DNA of 64,000 bases from Vicinamibacterales bacterium (GCA_036504215.1 DASXVO010000016.1:312001-376000); one strand, 5' to 3'. Shown: positions 1-9,579, numbered from the stretch's first letter. A program made the numbers and translations. The notes: generated by a model from the sequence alone, not told the origin.

Positions 1-1
1 G

Positions 2-1069
2 AACAACCTCGGCGGCGCGTTCGACCGGATCCGCCAGGACAACAGCCGGTATTACCTGCTGGGCTACTACCCCGCCAACGACAAGCGTGACGGGAAGTTC
101 CGGCGCATCGACGTCAAGGTGACCAAGCCCGGCCTGACGGTTCGGGCCCGCCGTGGGTACCTCGCCGCAAGGATCGCCAACAGGGCTCCGAAGACGACGA
201 GTCCGAGCGTCGAGACTGCGGCACCTACCGTGCCCGCGGCGGTCGAGGAGGCGATCAACGCGCCGCTGGCGGTGCCCGGCCTCCGGCTGACCGCGTTCGC
301 CGCGCCGTTTCGCCGGAGCGGTGGCGACTCGTCGGTGACCCTGGTCCTCCAGGTCGACGGCCGCGACCTGCGGTTCAAGGAAGCGAACGGGCGCTTCGAC
401 GGCGCACTCGCGCTCTCGGTGATTGCGGTCGCGCCCGACGGCAAGGTGAAGGCGAGCCTGGGCCGGACGATCGCAATGCCGCTCAAACCGGAGTCCTACA
501 AGCAGGTATCAGCGAACGGCATCCGGATCGTCGAGCAGCTCGATCTGCCGCACGGGCGGTATCAACTGCGCATCGGCGCGCAGGATGTCGACAGTCAGCT
601 CGTTGGGTCGGTCCACTACGAACTCGACGTCCCCGATTTCCACGCTGCGCCGATCGCCATGAGCGGCCTCGTGCTGACATCGAGCCTCGCGGGCATGGTG
701 CCGCTGGCGCCGGGCAGCCAACTGGAGCAGCTCCGCAAGCAATTACCGGGCCCCCCGACGGTGTCGCGTCGGTTCCGTGCCGGTGAGTTGCTGGCCGTGA
801 TGGCGGAGGTCTACGACCGGGATGCGTCGCTGCACACGATCGACATCGTCACGACCGTGACCGCGACGGACGGGCGGCAGATGTTCCGGCACGACGAGGC
901 GCGATCGAGCGCTGAGCGGGACGCCAACCAGGGCGCGTACGCTTACGCGGCGCGCATTCCGCTGGCGCAACTGCCGCCAGGGCTCTACGTGTTGAAGGTC
1001 GAGGCCCGCTCGCGCCTCGACGCCAAGCTCTCCGTGGCGAGGGAAATCCAGTTCGAGATCGTGCCCTAG
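2..1069 (+). CDS. C-terminal part of a secreted VWFA-related protein (5' end outside window)
   Basis: The reading frame is open from base 2 with no start codon in view, so this is the 3' part of a longer gene. The visible N-terminus carries a YYLLGYYP motif and then, about 15 residues on, an RARRGY motif. Both are typical of the end of the acidobacterial VWFA domain family (TIGR03436-like). About 300 further residues follow, with beta-rich segments. The last of these resembles the end of the GWxTD protein at 51135-52694. By family this would be an exported protein of unknown substrate. The VWA metal-binding part is not in the window. It ends at TAG 1067-1069 and faces the aminopeptidase gene. 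The family call is from recognition of the domain edge; the function is unknown. Confidence 0.8.
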   Translation, partial: NNLGGAFDRIRQDNSRYYLLGYYPANDKRDGKFRRIDVKVTKPGLTVRARRGYLAARIANRAPKTTSPSVETAAPTVPAAVEEAINAPLAVPGLRLTAFAAPFRRSGGDSSVTLVLQVDGRDLRFKEANGRFDGALALSVIAVAPDGKVKASLGRTIAMPLKPESYKQVSANGIRIVEQLDLPHGRYQLRIGAQDVDSQLVGSVHYELDVPDFHAAPIAMSGLVLTSSLAGMVPLAPGSQLEQLRKQLPGPPTVSRRFRAGELLAVMAEVYDRDASLHTIDIVTTVTATDGRQMFRHDEARSSAERDANQGAYAYAARIPLAQLPPGLYVLKVEARSRLDAKLSVAREIQFEIVP

Positions 1070-1146
1070 ATATCTTCCTGGGGCCAGAGCGTGACGAATG
1101 AAACAAGTTCTCGCGCCTCGCGTTCGCGCCTGGAAGACGTCGAGGA

Positions 1147-1163
1147 CGACGCCGGAGGCGTCG
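1147..1163. terminator. Candidate bidirectional hairpin between convergent genes
   Basis: The 219-base gap between the VWFA-like gene and the convergent aminopeptidase gene holds a 7-bp perfect stem (CGACGCC / GGCGTCG) with a GGA loop. There is no T-run, so a rho-independent terminator is only possible. A 12-bp perfect palindrome (GCGAAGCTTCGC, 1203-1214) also lies in the gap. No gene is evident there. Confidence 0.3.
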
Positions 1164-1288
1164 CCCAGAAACAGCGTGGGCGAGCGAGTTCGGCGGCTCG
1201 AGGCGAAGCTTCGCTGGGTTTCCGCCGCCCGCCTGGAGTGCCGACCGCCTGCCGACGCCGAGCAGAGGCGTCCTGACCCGGCACCCGC

Positions 1289-2632
1289 TCACCGCCTCGT
1301 CGCCAGCAGCGCCTCGATCTCAGCGATCTCCTTCGGCACGCCGCGCGTCAGCACCTCGCATCCGTCCCGAGTGATCAGGACCGTGTCCTCCACACGGATG
1401 CCGATTTGCTTGTCGGGAAAGTACAGGGCCGGCTCGATCGCGAAGACCATCCCTTCGCGGAGCCGATCGATCGCGCCCACGTCGTGCGTCGCGAGACCGA
1501 CGTGGTGCCCGAAGCCGCCCTCGAGGCCGCCGGCGTCAATCCCCTTCCGCTTCAAGGCGTCGGCCACCGCACGCTTCACGTCCGCCTCGGTCACGCCGGG
1601 GCGATAGGCGTCGATGCATGCCTTCTCCACTTCGAGGACCTGCTCGTACACCCTCCGCTGTTCCTGTGTGAACTTCCCCGACACCGGCCACGTCCGCGTG
1701 ATGTCCATCGTCAGGTGATCGAGCTGGGCCCCGAAGTCCATCAGCACGAGATCCCCCGCCTCGGCCTGGCGGCCGTTGTCGTCGTAGTGCCACACACACG
1801 TGTTCGGGCCCGAGCCGACAATCGGCGCGTACGCCGGCCCGCGCGCTCCACGCTTCAGCACGTAGCCCATCGCCGCCGCTTCGATCTCGTACTCGAACAC
1901 ACCGGGTCGAGACGCGAGCATCGCTTGACGCACCCCCTCGGCCGAGATCTGGCCGTTGCGGCGCATGACCGTGATCTCGGCTGGCGTCTTGATCACGCGC
2001 ATCGCGTCGACGAGCGGCGTGACGTCACGCAGCGTGGCCGCGGGATACCGCTCCCGCAGCTTGACGAGGCGATACTGGTCGATGGGCAGTTGGTCGTTGT
2101 AGTGAATGCGGGAACGGCGCGCGACCATCAGGGCCGACTCATACCGCGCACCGGCCACGGTATCGTGCGGCGAGAGGCGCACGTGCAGTTCGAGGCCGTT
2201 CGAGACAAGGTTGCGCGCCAGGAACTCGTCGAAGTACGTCAACGGATGAACAGCCGTGACACCGGCCACCTCGGCGGCGTGCGGGTCCTTCAACAGGTTC
2301 GCCCCCTCGATCATGATCTCGCGGGGATTCTGCTCGGGCAGGAACAGGAACGACTGGCCGCTCTTTGGCGCCATCACGAGGATCGCATTCGCGTCATCGC
2401 GCCCCGTCAGGTAGTAGAAGTCGTTGTCCTGCGCAAAGTGGCCCGCCCCCTCCTGCCGCTCGTTGCCGAATAGCACGACGAGACCGTGGCCGACCTCACG
2501 CATCAACGCTTGACGGCGTGCCACCACCTCCTCGATCGGCAGCCCGGTCCGCTGGCCCGCAGGCCTCATCCCGCCAAGCAGCACGACCGCCGCCGACACA
2601 CACACGAACACGCGAGCGCTCCCCAACGGCAT
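1289..2632 (-). CDS. Exported Xaa-Pro aminopeptidase (M24, aminopeptidase P type)
   Basis: A metallopeptidase expected to remove an N-terminal residue that precedes proline. Of 447 residues, the first part is a hydrophobic leader (about 5-25). The aminopeptidase P N-terminal domain follows (about 30-170), and the pita-bread M24 domain fills the rest. The five metal ligands are visible: Asp299 (MDFGA), Asp310 (MDITR), His376 or 377 (GHHVG), Glu400 (IEPAL) and Glu415 (RVEDT). The start at 2632 is chosen because GGAGG sits five bases before this ATG; an in-frame start eight codons upstream lacks such a site. The leader suggests a periplasmic enzyme that feeds peptides to the cell, in keeping with the permease and M20 peptidase nearby. 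The CAP gene lies 41 bases upstream on the same strand. Confidence 0.93.
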   Translation of the reverse strand: MPLGSARVFVCVSAAVVLLGGMRPAGQRTGLPIEEVVARRQALMREVGHGLVVLFGNERQEGAGHFAQDNDFYYLTGRDDANAILVMAPKSGQSFLFLPEQNPREIMIEGANLLKDPHAAEVAGVTAVHPLTYFDEFLARNLVSNGLELHVRLSPHDTVAGARYESALMVARRSRIHYNDQLPIDQYRLVKLRERYPAATLRDVTPLVDAMRVIKTPAEITVMRRNGQISAEGVRQAMLASRPGVFEYEIEAAAMGYVLKRGARGPAYAPIVGSGPNTCVWHYDDNGRQAEAGDLVLMDFGAQLDHLTMDITRTWPVSGKFTQEQRRVYEQVLEVEKACIDAYRPGVTEADVKRAVADALKRKGIDAGGLEGGFGHHVGLATHDVGAIDRLREGMVFAIEPALYFPDKQIGIRVEDTVLITRDGCEVLTRGVPKEIAEIEALLATRR

Positions 2633-2673
2633 TGGATCCTCCGCCCGGCCGCCCACGTGGCTTTGCAGTACGG

Positions 2674-3174
2674 TCAGGCCGCAAACAGTTCTGTGATCGT
2701 GACGTGACGCCCTTCGACCGCGGCGCCAACGCCCAGGAAGCGAAAGTCGGGCTGGAGAATATTACTCCGGTGGGACTCGGAAGACATCCAGCCGCCGACA
2801 ATCATCGAGGCGAGTTGCGACGGGTCGGCGGAACCTCCGGTGGACATGAAGATGTTCTCGGCCCAGGCGTCGTACCGGAGTCCCCGTTGGGCGAGACGTT
2901 GTGCCGGGCCCACACCCTCCGGTGTCCGGTGATCGAAGAAGTTCCGGGCGAGCATCTCGCGGCTGTGGCCACGCGCCACCTCCGACAGGGGCTCGGACGC
3001 CACCAGCGCGGCCAGGTTTCGTGCAGATCGTTGTTGATTTGTGAGGAGAAAGACGTGGAATTCGAGATTGGCCACGGCATCCTCGGCCGCCGTCAGGCCC
3101 TGACGCGTGTACAGCAGGATGTACGAACTGCCGAGCACAACCGACGACAGAAAGTGCCGACGGGTGACACGCAT
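2674..3174 (-). CDS. CAP-domain (SCP/PR1-like) secreted protein
   Basis: A 166-residue protein with an RRHFL-type Tat-like or Sec leader (about 1-30) and then a single CAP domain. The conserved pieces are visible in order: a GHS(R)EM segment with the first His, the AENI segment with its Glu, and the WMSSESHRSNIL segment with the second Glu/His pair. Bacterial CAP proteins are exported and have varied or unknown roles, so no activity is claimed. Length matches a minimal CAP domain plus leader. The gene is divergent from the permease gene and 41 bases upstream of the aminopeptidase gene, which it may share a transcript with. Confidence 0.88.
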   Translation of the reverse strand: MRVTRRHFLSSVVLGSSYILLYTRQGLTAAEDAVANLEFHVFLLTNQQRSARNLAALVASEPLSEVARGHSREMLARNFFDHRTPEGVGPAQRLAQRGLRYDAWAENIFMSTGGSADPSQLASMIVGGWMSSESHRSNILQPDFRFLGVGAAVEGRHVTITELFAA

Positions 3175-3280
3175 AGCCGGTCGTCAGCTCCTCAGACGCG
3201 CTTCCGGGCGAGGCCGACGCCGCAGGTCCAGACGGCCTGCGCGGTCGGCGGATCAGGAGTTCGTGCTAAGCTGCGGCGCC

Positions 3281-4609
3281 ATGGCCGAGTTGCGCCGAAC
3301 CCTCACCCTGTTCGACATGACGATGATCGCCATCGGGGGGACGATCGGGTCCGGGATCTTCCTCACCCCGGCGCTCATTGCCCATGCTCTGCAATCTCCC
3401 TTCCTGATCATCGCGGTCTGGTTGGTTGGCGGCCTCATGGCATTGTCCGGAGCATTGACCTTTGCCGAACTTGCGGCGCTGATGCCGCGCGCGGGCGGCC
3501 AGTACGTCTATCTCAAGGAGGCCTACGGCGACCTCGTCGGCTTTCTCTTCGGGTGGGCGTACTTCCTGGTGTGCAATGCCGGCGGTCTGGGCGCCCTCAG
3601 TGTGGCCTTCGCCACCTACTTCGGCTACTTCGTTCCCCTGGGCCCCGTTGGCACCAAGGCCATTGCGGTCGGGGGTCTGCTGCTGCTCACCTCCATCAAC
3701 GTCCTGGGGGTCAAGGCGGGGGCCCTGTTCGCCGACGTCTTCACGGTCCTGAAGATCGGCGGCATCGCGTCACTGATCCTCGTGGGGTTCACCCTGGGGT
3801 CGAGCCACACGACGACGTTTTCCTGGCCGGTCGCTGCGGTCCCGGGCGGCCTCGGCGGCGCGCTCGCCACCGCCATGGTCGGCGTGCTGTGGTCCACGGG
3901 CGGCTGGCAGCATGCGACGTACGCGTCTGCCGAAATCAAGAACCCGCGACGCACCCTGCCCCTCGCGATGGTCATCGGCACGGCCGCGGTGACGCTGCTC
4001 TACGTGGCCACCAACGTGGCCTACATGTTCATGCTCTCGCCGCAGGAAATTGCCGAGTCGCCGCGCGTGGCCGCCGACGCGGTCTCCCGCGTCATCGGCC
4101 CCATGGGCGGCGGCCTGATCTCCCTGGCCATCTTCATCTCGACGTTCGGCGTCGTCGGCATCTACACGCTCACCGCGCCGCGCATCTATTTTGCCATGGC
4201 CAACGACGGCCTGTTCTTCCGGCGCGTCGCCGAGGTGCACCCCCGATTCCGGACCCCGGCCTTCGCCATCGTCGCGCAGTCGCTCTGGGCTGTCGTCCTG
4301 ATTCTCTTCTGGGGCACGTTCGAGAACCTGATATCGTACGTGGTCTTCACCGACTGGATCTTCTTCGGTCTCACTGCGGCCGCCGTGATGGTCTTCAGAC
4401 GACGCCTGCCGGACGCGGAACGGCTGGCCCGCGTGCCGCTCTATCCGCTGACGCCGTTGTTCTTCGTCGCGATGTCGGCCTGGTTCGTTGCGATGACGCT
4501 CGTCCAGCGGCCCGCTCAGGCGTGGGCCGGCCTGGCCTTCCTCGCGCTCGGCGTTCCCGTCTACTACTACTGGAAGACAGCAAAGCGCGCAGATGGACGC
4601 CCCGCCTGA
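3281..4609 (+). CDS. APC-superfamily amino acid permease
   Basis: A 442-residue inner-membrane permease with about 12 hydrophobic helices. The N-terminal motif IGGTIGSGIF is the unwound first helix that holds the substrate amino group in the APC family. PRAGG-Q-Y follows in helix 3. The family covers amino acid/polyamine/cation antiporters and symporters; the substrate cannot be told. ATG 3281 is used, but GTG 3263 is in frame, six codons earlier, and has AGGAG three bases before it, so the true start may be either. A 775-residue open frame running through the same region on this strand is a high-GC shadow. Confidence 0.92.
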   Translation: MAELRRTLTLFDMTMIAIGGTIGSGIFLTPALIAHALQSPFLIIAVWLVGGLMALSGALTFAELAALMPRAGGQYVYLKEAYGDLVGFLFGWAYFLVCNAGGLGALSVAFATYFGYFVPLGPVGTKAIAVGGLLLLTSINVLGVKAGALFADVFTVLKIGGIASLILVGFTLGSSHTTTFSWPVAAVPGGLGGALATAMVGVLWSTGGWQHATYASAEIKNPRRTLPLAMVIGTAAVTLLYVATNVAYMFMLSPQEIAESPRVAADAVSRVIGPMGGGLISLAIFISTFGVVGIYTLTAPRIYFAMANDGLFFRRVAEVHPRFRTPAFAIVAQSLWAVVLILFWGTFENLISYVVFTDWIFFGLTAAAVMVFRRRLPDAERLARVPLYPLTPLFFVAMSAWFVAMTLVQRPAQAWAGLAFLALGVPVYYYWKTAKRADGRPA

Positions 4610-4717
4610 GCTCTGGCACGGCGTTCGCAACGCGGCGATCGAGGCCGATTAAAGTTTCCCCAAGCCCTGCCGATTACGACGTCGAGGCGTAGAAGGCCTC
4701 TACGAAGGAGTCGACAT

Positions 4718-5422
4718 ATGCGCATCGTCAACGTGGTGGACCCCACCCAGGGTCACGCGCAGGTTCACCATCGGGTGATCCCGCCGCCCACCTCATCGCC
4801 TCCGCCGCGGAAAGTCCAGGCCATCAACCAGCACGCCAGCCCGGACGACCCGAACCGCGTTGGCACCGCACCGCCCGACGATGGGATCAGCCTGGCCTTG
4901 TCGCCTGAGGCTCGCGAAGCCGCTCGGCAGGCCATGATCGAGGAACTGCGCGCCAGTCAGACGCGGCCGGAGACCGACGACGCCGAAACGAGCGCAGCGG
5001 CAGACGACAGAGAAGCGGCCGAGAAGACCGAGCAGCAGCGTGCGGTCCAGCAACTGGAGGAACAGGACCGCAAGGTGCGCTCCCACGAGCAGGCGCACGC
5101 CGCGGCGGCCGGCAGCCTCGCGAAGGGTACGGTCTCGTACACGTACCAGCTGGGACCCGACGGGCATCTCTATGCCGTGGGCGGTCAGCTCTCGATCGAC
5201 ACGAGTCCCGTTCCGGGTGATCCGCAGGCCACGCTGCGCAAGGCTGAACAGATCGAGCAGGCGTCGTTCGCGCCCGGCGATTCATCGGCCGCCGATCGCG
5301 CGGCAGCGGCGCTCGCGGTCAGTCTGGCGACTCACGCCCGGCAGGAGCTGGCGCGCCAGCAGGAAGAGCAGCAGGCAGAAGCGAAACGCGCCTCCGGCCC
5401 GCACGTGAGCGAGAACGGATGA
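4718..5422 (+). CDS. SprA-like putative metalloprotease with HExxH
   Basis: A 234-residue protein. The first 110 residues are low-complexity, Pro/Ala/Glu-rich and probably disordered. A conserved core of the SprA-related family (PF12118-like) follows: RDRKVRxHEQAH-type helix, here DRKVRSHEQAHA, then SYTYQLGPDG, then YAVGGQ and SIDTSPVPGDP. HEQAH fits an HExxH zinc site. No signal peptide is evident. An AAGGAG site seven bases before ATG 4718 fixes the start. The family is widespread but has no firmly known substrate. The gene stands alone between the permease and a convergent gene. Confidence 0.85.
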   Translation: MRIVNVVDPTQGHAQVHHRVIPPPTSSPPPRKVQAINQHASPDDPNRVGTAPPDDGISLALSPEAREAARQAMIEELRASQTRPETDDAETSAAADDREAAEKTEQQRAVQQLEEQDRKVRSHEQAHAAAAGSLAKGTVSYTYQLGPDGHLYAVGGQLSIDTSPVPGDPQATLRKAEQIEQASFAPGDSSAADRAAAALAVSLATHARQELARQQEEQQAEAKRASGPHVSENG

Positions 5423-5621
5423 TTCGGATGCCGTCGCGCTGAATACGCCACACGACAGCGCACCGCGCGCCGGCCAGGATTCGTGTGCGCCCGCCTGCCG
5501 GAATGTCACTCCGGTCCCGCCGATCTGCCACCGAAACGCCACGCCAGCGAACCGAATTCTGCACCTCGCCGAGCTGTCGCTCTGCCAGGGGTGCTGAGCA
5601 GGTTCCCCGCTCGCCCCGGCG

Positions 5622-6080
5622 TCAGTGACTTCGCGTGCCCGGGACGACGAGGCGCCCGAGCTGATCCGTGTCGAAGGCGAGAACCAGGGCCACCAGGTCG
5701 GCCACCGTCATGGCTCCGCGGGACGGCTCGAGACCGACCCTGTTCAGATCGTCGGCCGAACACCGGTCCAGGACGCCAATCATCGCCTCCCGCTGCGACG
5801 TGAACCGCTCCACACCCGCACCCACCGCCCGGTCGTCTGCTGAGGCCGGCGGAACGGCGGCGAGTGGGGAGAGCTGAGGGCGGTCAGCCGAGAGCATGAG
5901 GTGCAGGCTCTCACGGACCCACGCCTCCCGCACCGCCAAGGTCCATACGACATCGCGAGCGACGGCGTCGCCATCCGAGGCACCGACCTCGGCCAGCCAC
6001 GCCTCGACCCGCTGAACGAGGCGACGCGGCGTGTCTGCCACACCTTTGATCTGAATGACGCATTCGAGCAGGTCAGCCAC
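5622..6080 (-). CDS. DinB-like four-helix protein without the metal-binding histidines
   Basis: A 152-residue, largely helical protein. The C-terminal helix reads TVADLVALVLAFDTDQLGRL in place of the DinB pattern in which an H-x3-H pair sits in the last helix; Asp takes the place of the usual histidines. An earlier segment with REAWVRESLHL may match the first metal helix. By fold guess it belongs to the DinB/YfiT group of metal-dependent thiol-type transferases, but the metal site looks lost. The assignment rests on pattern similarity only and could be wrong. It lies just downstream of the M20 peptidase gene on the same strand, 69 bases after its stop. Confidence 0.55.
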   Translation of the reverse strand: MADLLECVIQIKGVADTPRRLVQRVEAWLAEVGASDGDAVARDVVWTLAVREAWVRESLHLMLSADRPQLSPLAAVPPASADDRAVGAGVERFTSQREAMIGVLDRCSADDLNRVGLEPSRGAMTVADLVALVLAFDTDQLGRLVVPGTRSH

Positions 6081-6149
6081 GCTGCTCTCCTTTGCCCGTC
6101 ACGCGCCGCCCGGTCGATGGCCGGCGTGGACGATGGCAGCCCGCGCCGC

Positions 6150-7730
6150 CTACATGGTCAGCACGGCTGCCAGCGTGGCGATGCCGGTGAACAGGTTGCC
6201 CATCCGCAGGTTCTCGTTCTCGCCGTGCTGGTTGTTGTCGAAGTTGACGATCGGCACGCTGATCGCCGGGAATCCCATCACGTCGATGAACGGGGCAATG
6301 GGCACCGTGCCGCCGCTCGTTCGGATCTGCACCGGCGGCTGGCCGAACGCGCGGGTGAGCGCCGCCACCAGGCGACGCGATTCCGGGGCCAGCGGCGACG
6401 TCCGGTAGGCATTCGTGCCCCCGGGTTCCACCTCCAGCTTGACGATTCGCCCGTGAGCCGCACGCGTCGCGTCGTCCGGGTCGCGGTCGATGACGAAGTA
6501 GCCCTGGCGGGCGATGTGGGCCTTCAGACGATCGAGCATCGGGCCGGAAGGCGTCTCCTTGACCAGCCGGATGTCGATTGCGGCCACCGCCCGATCCGGG
6601 ATGATCGTGCGGGCGTTCCCGCCCACGAACGCGCTCGAGAGGCCGCGGATGTTCAGCGATGGACGCTGCACGGCGTCCTGGAGCGACAGGCCCGGCATCT
6701 CGGTCTCGGCGATTCCAAACAGCCGCTTCAACGCGGGCGCATCGTCCGGCACGGCGTCGAGCATCGCCCTCTCTTCGGGCGCGAGCGGCTCGAGGCCATC
6801 GTAGAACCCCTGCACCAGCACGCGTCCCGCATCGTCCTTCATCGAGGCGAGCAGCCGGACCAGTTCGAACGCCGGATTGCGAACCCAGTTGCCGTAGTGC
6901 CCGCTGTGCAAGCCGAACTTCGGTCCGTACACGGTCAGTTCGAGCCCCAGGATGCCGCGTGCGCCGAAGTCGAGCGTCGGGCGGCCGCTTGGGTGCACGG
7001 GACCATCAAGGATGACCATCAGGTCCGCCTTGAACAGATCTCGGTGCCGCGAGATCGCCGGGATCATGTCCGGCGAACCCGCCTCCTCGTTGCCGTCGAG
7101 CACGACATGGACGTTGGCGGTCGGCGTACGTCCTCCCGCGGTCAGCGCGTCGAGCGCCGCGCACAGCGCCACGATCGGGGACTTGTCGTCTGACGCCGAG
7201 CGTGCGTACAGCCGCCAGTCGGGTTCGAAGCGATCGCGGCTCTGCAGTCCTGGCAACTCGCGGGCGCCGTCCTCGAGACGGCCGTCACGGAGGATCGGTG
7301 TGAAGGGACTCGGCTGCCGCCAGCCCCTGGGGTCCACCGGCTGGCCGTCGTAGTGCGCGTAGACGAGGACGGTGCGCGTGGCGCCGCGCACGGTCAGTTC
7401 GCCGTAGATGAGCGGGTTGCCGGCGGTCGCCAGCGCCTCGGTGCGAAGGCCGCGCCGGGCGAGCATGGCGCGGATGGCCTCGACATTGCGCGCCATGTTC
7501 GGGCGATCGGCCGCGACGTTGGGGATCGACAGCAGGTCCACCAACTCGCTGACAATCGCCCGCTGGTGGCCGGATACCCACTTGTCCACGTCGCCGCGCA
7601 GATCAGAAGTCTGACCGCCGAGCGCGGCAACCGCACCACCCACGAGCACCACTGCGAGCGACCGCACGTAACGCATGCGTCGAGCCCGGCTCGCGTTTCC
7701 AGTCGTTGCGGCCCCGCTGACGTACGCCAT
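6150..7730 (-). CDS. Exported M20 family metallopeptidase (dipeptidase-like)
   Basis: A 526-residue zinc exopeptidase with a leader (hydrophobic about 22-40). The M20 signature residues appear in order: HYDGQ (first zinc ligand His with the following Asp), SASDDK (bridging Asp), GNEEAGS (catalytic Glu and metal Glu), an Asp in ILDGP, and the C-terminal His in QHGEN. A lid/dimer domain lies in the middle, about 240-370. It resembles M20 dipeptidases that act on short peptides. GTG/ATG choice: the first ATG at 7730 has GGAGGAGGGG just upstream, so it is preferred to the internal ATG at 7676. Divergent from the aminotransferase gene across 120 bases. Confidence 0.92.
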   Translation of the reverse strand: MAYVSGAATTGNASRARRMRYVRSLAVVLVGGAVAALGGQTSDLRGDVDKWVSGHQRAIVSELVDLLSIPNVAADRPNMARNVEAIRAMLARRGLRTEALATAGNPLIYGELTVRGATRTVLVYAHYDGQPVDPRGWRQPSPFTPILRDGRLEDGARELPGLQSRDRFEPDWRLYARSASDDKSPIVALCAALDALTAGGRTPTANVHVVLDGNEEAGSPDMIPAISRHRDLFKADLMVILDGPVHPSGRPTLDFGARGILGLELTVYGPKFGLHSGHYGNWVRNPAFELVRLLASMKDDAGRVLVQGFYDGLEPLAPEERAMLDAVPDDAPALKRLFGIAETEMPGLSLQDAVQRPSLNIRGLSSAFVGGNARTIIPDRAVAAIDIRLVKETPSGPMLDRLKAHIARQGYFVIDRDPDDATRAAHGRIVKLEVEPGGTNAYRTSPLAPESRRLVAALTRAFGQPPVQIRTSGGTVPIAPFIDVMGFPAISVPIVNFDNNQHGENENLRMGNLFTGIATLAAVLTM

Positions 7731-7850
7731 CTCGTCCCCTCCTCCGCACCAGCAGTGTTGTCGATCCGGTCAAGGTGCCGCATTGTACTCCTCCTGTCGC
7801 CAAGGCCCCCACAACACGTGTAGGATTCGCACCCAGGAGGAAAGATCGAG

Positions 7851-9161
7851 ATGTCCACTCCGAGCTTCGGTCGTCGTAGGTTCGCCAGGCTGCTGGCACT
7901 CGGCGGGCCGGCCACCGTTCTGGCTGCACCGCTCCTCGGCAACGGCCGGTCGGGAGACGAGAGACTGCCGGGCGGCCAGGCGCCCGGTGCGCTGCCGCCG
8001 ACTCCAGCGTCCCCCGATGAGGCCTTCTGGCGCGGCGTGCGGCAGCAGTTCCTGGTCCCGCCGGACCTGGCCATCCTCAACGCGGCGAATCTCTGCCCTT
8101 CGTCGGCGCCCGCCATCGAGGCGTTGACGCGTGTGACACAGGATATCGATCGGGATCCCTCGATCGAGAACAGGCGGAAGGCCGGTGAGGGCCGCGAGGC
8201 GGCACGCCGCACGATCGCCGACACGCTTCGGGTCAGCCCCGAGGAGATTCTGATCACGCGCAATACGTCAGAGGGCAACAACATCGTCTCGAGCGGCCTC
8301 GACCTCAAAGCGGGCGACGAGGTCGTGATCCTGTCGGACAACCACCCGAGCGCCCACGCGGCGTTCCGCGAGAAGGCTCGCCGATCGGGCTTCACGGTCA
8401 CGGTGGTGCAGATCGTGAGCCCGCACCCCGGCGCGGACTACTACGTTGAAGCGTTTGCCAAGGCGATCACGCCGCGGACGAAGCTCGTCGCGATCACTCA
8501 TGTCACGGCATCTGCCGGCGACCTGATCCCGGCCAGGGAGATCTGCCGCGTGGCCCGCGAACGCGGAGCGCTCACGCTGGTTGATGCGGCGCAGTCGTTC
8601 GGCGTGCTCGACATCGACCTGTCCGACATGCAGCCCGACTTCTTCACGGGCAGCGCGCACAAGTGGCCGTGTGGGCCGCGCGAGGTCGGGGTGCTCTACG
8701 TGAACCGCCGGGTGCAGGCGCAGCTCTGGCCGAGCGTCATCAGCCTGTACGCCGGCGCGCTCGGCATCTCGAAGACTCACGGCGGGCTCGGCCAGCGCGA
8801 CGAGGCGGCGATGATCGGCTTTGCCGAGGCGCTGAGGTTCCAGACGCGGATCGGGCGGACGGTGATCGAGACCCGGTCGCGGCTCCTCGCGCAGCGGCTG
8901 ATGGCGCAACTGAACGAAGTGGCCGGCGTCACGCTGTGGACTTCGCGCGACCCTGCGAGGTCGGCGGCCATCGTCACGTTCAAGCCGGGGCACCTCGACC
9001 CGGCGAAGCTCGCCAGCACGCTCTACGAGAGGGAACGGATTGCATGCACGGCGCGCAGCGGCGCCGACCGGCCCGGCATCCGCCTCTCGCCGCATTTCTA
9101 CAACCTGGAAGCGGAGGTCGACCGCACCGTGGCGGCAGTGCGGAAGTACATCTCGGCATAG
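7851..9161 (+). CDS. Tat-exported class V aminotransferase-fold PLP enzyme
   Basis: A 436-residue PLP enzyme of the cysteine desulfurase / isopenicillin-N-epimerase branch. It begins with a twin-arginine leader (RRRFARLL, then a hydrophobic stretch), so it is probably folded before export to the periplasm. The PLP Asp is in VDAAQS (Asp245) and the Schiff-base Lys is Lys271 in SAHKW. NTSEGNN matches the phosphate-binding region. No catalytic loop Cys for desulfurase activity is evident, which favours an epimerase-type or amine-acting enzyme. AGGAGG stands about a dozen bases before ATG 7851. The substrate is unknown. Exported PLP enzymes of this kind are well represented in this phylum by my recollection, which is not checked here. 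Confidence 0.88.
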   Translation: MSTPSFGRRRFARLLALGGPATVLAAPLLGNGRSGDERLPGGQAPGALPPTPASPDEAFWRGVRQQFLVPPDLAILNAANLCPSSAPAIEALTRVTQDIDRDPSIENRRKAGEGREAARRTIADTLRVSPEEILITRNTSEGNNIVSSGLDLKAGDEVVILSDNHPSAHAAFREKARRSGFTVTVVQIVSPHPGADYYVEAFAKAITPRTKLVAITHVTASAGDLIPAREICRVARERGALTLVDAAQSFGVLDIDLSDMQPDFFTGSAHKWPCGPREVGVLYVNRRVQAQLWPSVISLYAGALGISKTHGGLGQRDEAAMIGFAEALRFQTRIGRTVIETRSRLLAQRLMAQLNEVAGVTLWTSRDPARSAAIVTFKPGHLDPAKLASTLYERERIACTARSGADRPGIRLSPHFYNLEAEVDRTVAAVRKYISA

Positions 9162-9255
9162 ATCGCACCGCACCGCGACCCGATCCGCAGACGGGCCCCG
9201 GTCCGCTGCAAGCGAAACGCCCCGCGAGCCTGCTGACCCGCGGGACGTTGGCTCG

Positions 9256-9524
9256 ATCGGACACACGGATCGTCGTCTGCTTGCTGACCTTGTAGGGCCG
9301 CATCCTCTCGTTGTCCTGGTGATCGAGGATGTGGCAGTGCCACACGCAGCCTGGTCCCACCGCACGAGGAGACTGGTCACCTGCCCGGGCATCGCATTCG
9401 CGGTGTCCTTCCAGCCCGACACAGAGGAGGCGGCTGCCGAGGCCGCGCCGAAAAGGTGCGGACCGACCGCCGGATTGCCGCCCACGACCCCGTGGAGGTG
9501 CAGCACGGTCGGCACCGGCCCCCG
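9256..9524 (-). pseudogene. Remnant of a multicopper oxidase C-terminal domain (frameshifted)
   Basis: Reading the minus strand, one frame gives VLHLHG near 9500 and then GWKDT...MPGQV...LLVRWDQ. A neighbouring frame picks up at once with [12 protein letters not shown], then [11 protein letters not shown], near 9342-9260. In intact multicopper oxidases these blocks lie in a single frame: HLHG and HCHxxxH hold the type 1 and type 3 copper ligands. The spacing of about 50 residues between them is right. The shift falls near 9345-9358. No intact upstream part is found, so this is a broken gene scrap, not a working enzyme. A sequencing error is an alternative, but the missing N-terminal two thirds speak for true decay. 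Confidence 0.75.
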
Positions 9525-9579
9525 GTGCGTCTCGCTGCGTGACCGAATACGTTGCCGAACCTGTGAACCGCAGTACCAA

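Noticed and set aside
2365-4692. 775-residue open frame on the plus strand over the aminopeptidase, CAP and permease genes
   Set aside because: High-GC shadow: it is Arg/Pro/His-rich, has no domain, and the true genes in the other frames have clear motifs and ribosome sites.
5423-5621. Possible small gene in the convergent gap after the SprA-like gene
   Set aside because: Open frames here have no ribosome site or gene-like composition; I see nothing supportable.
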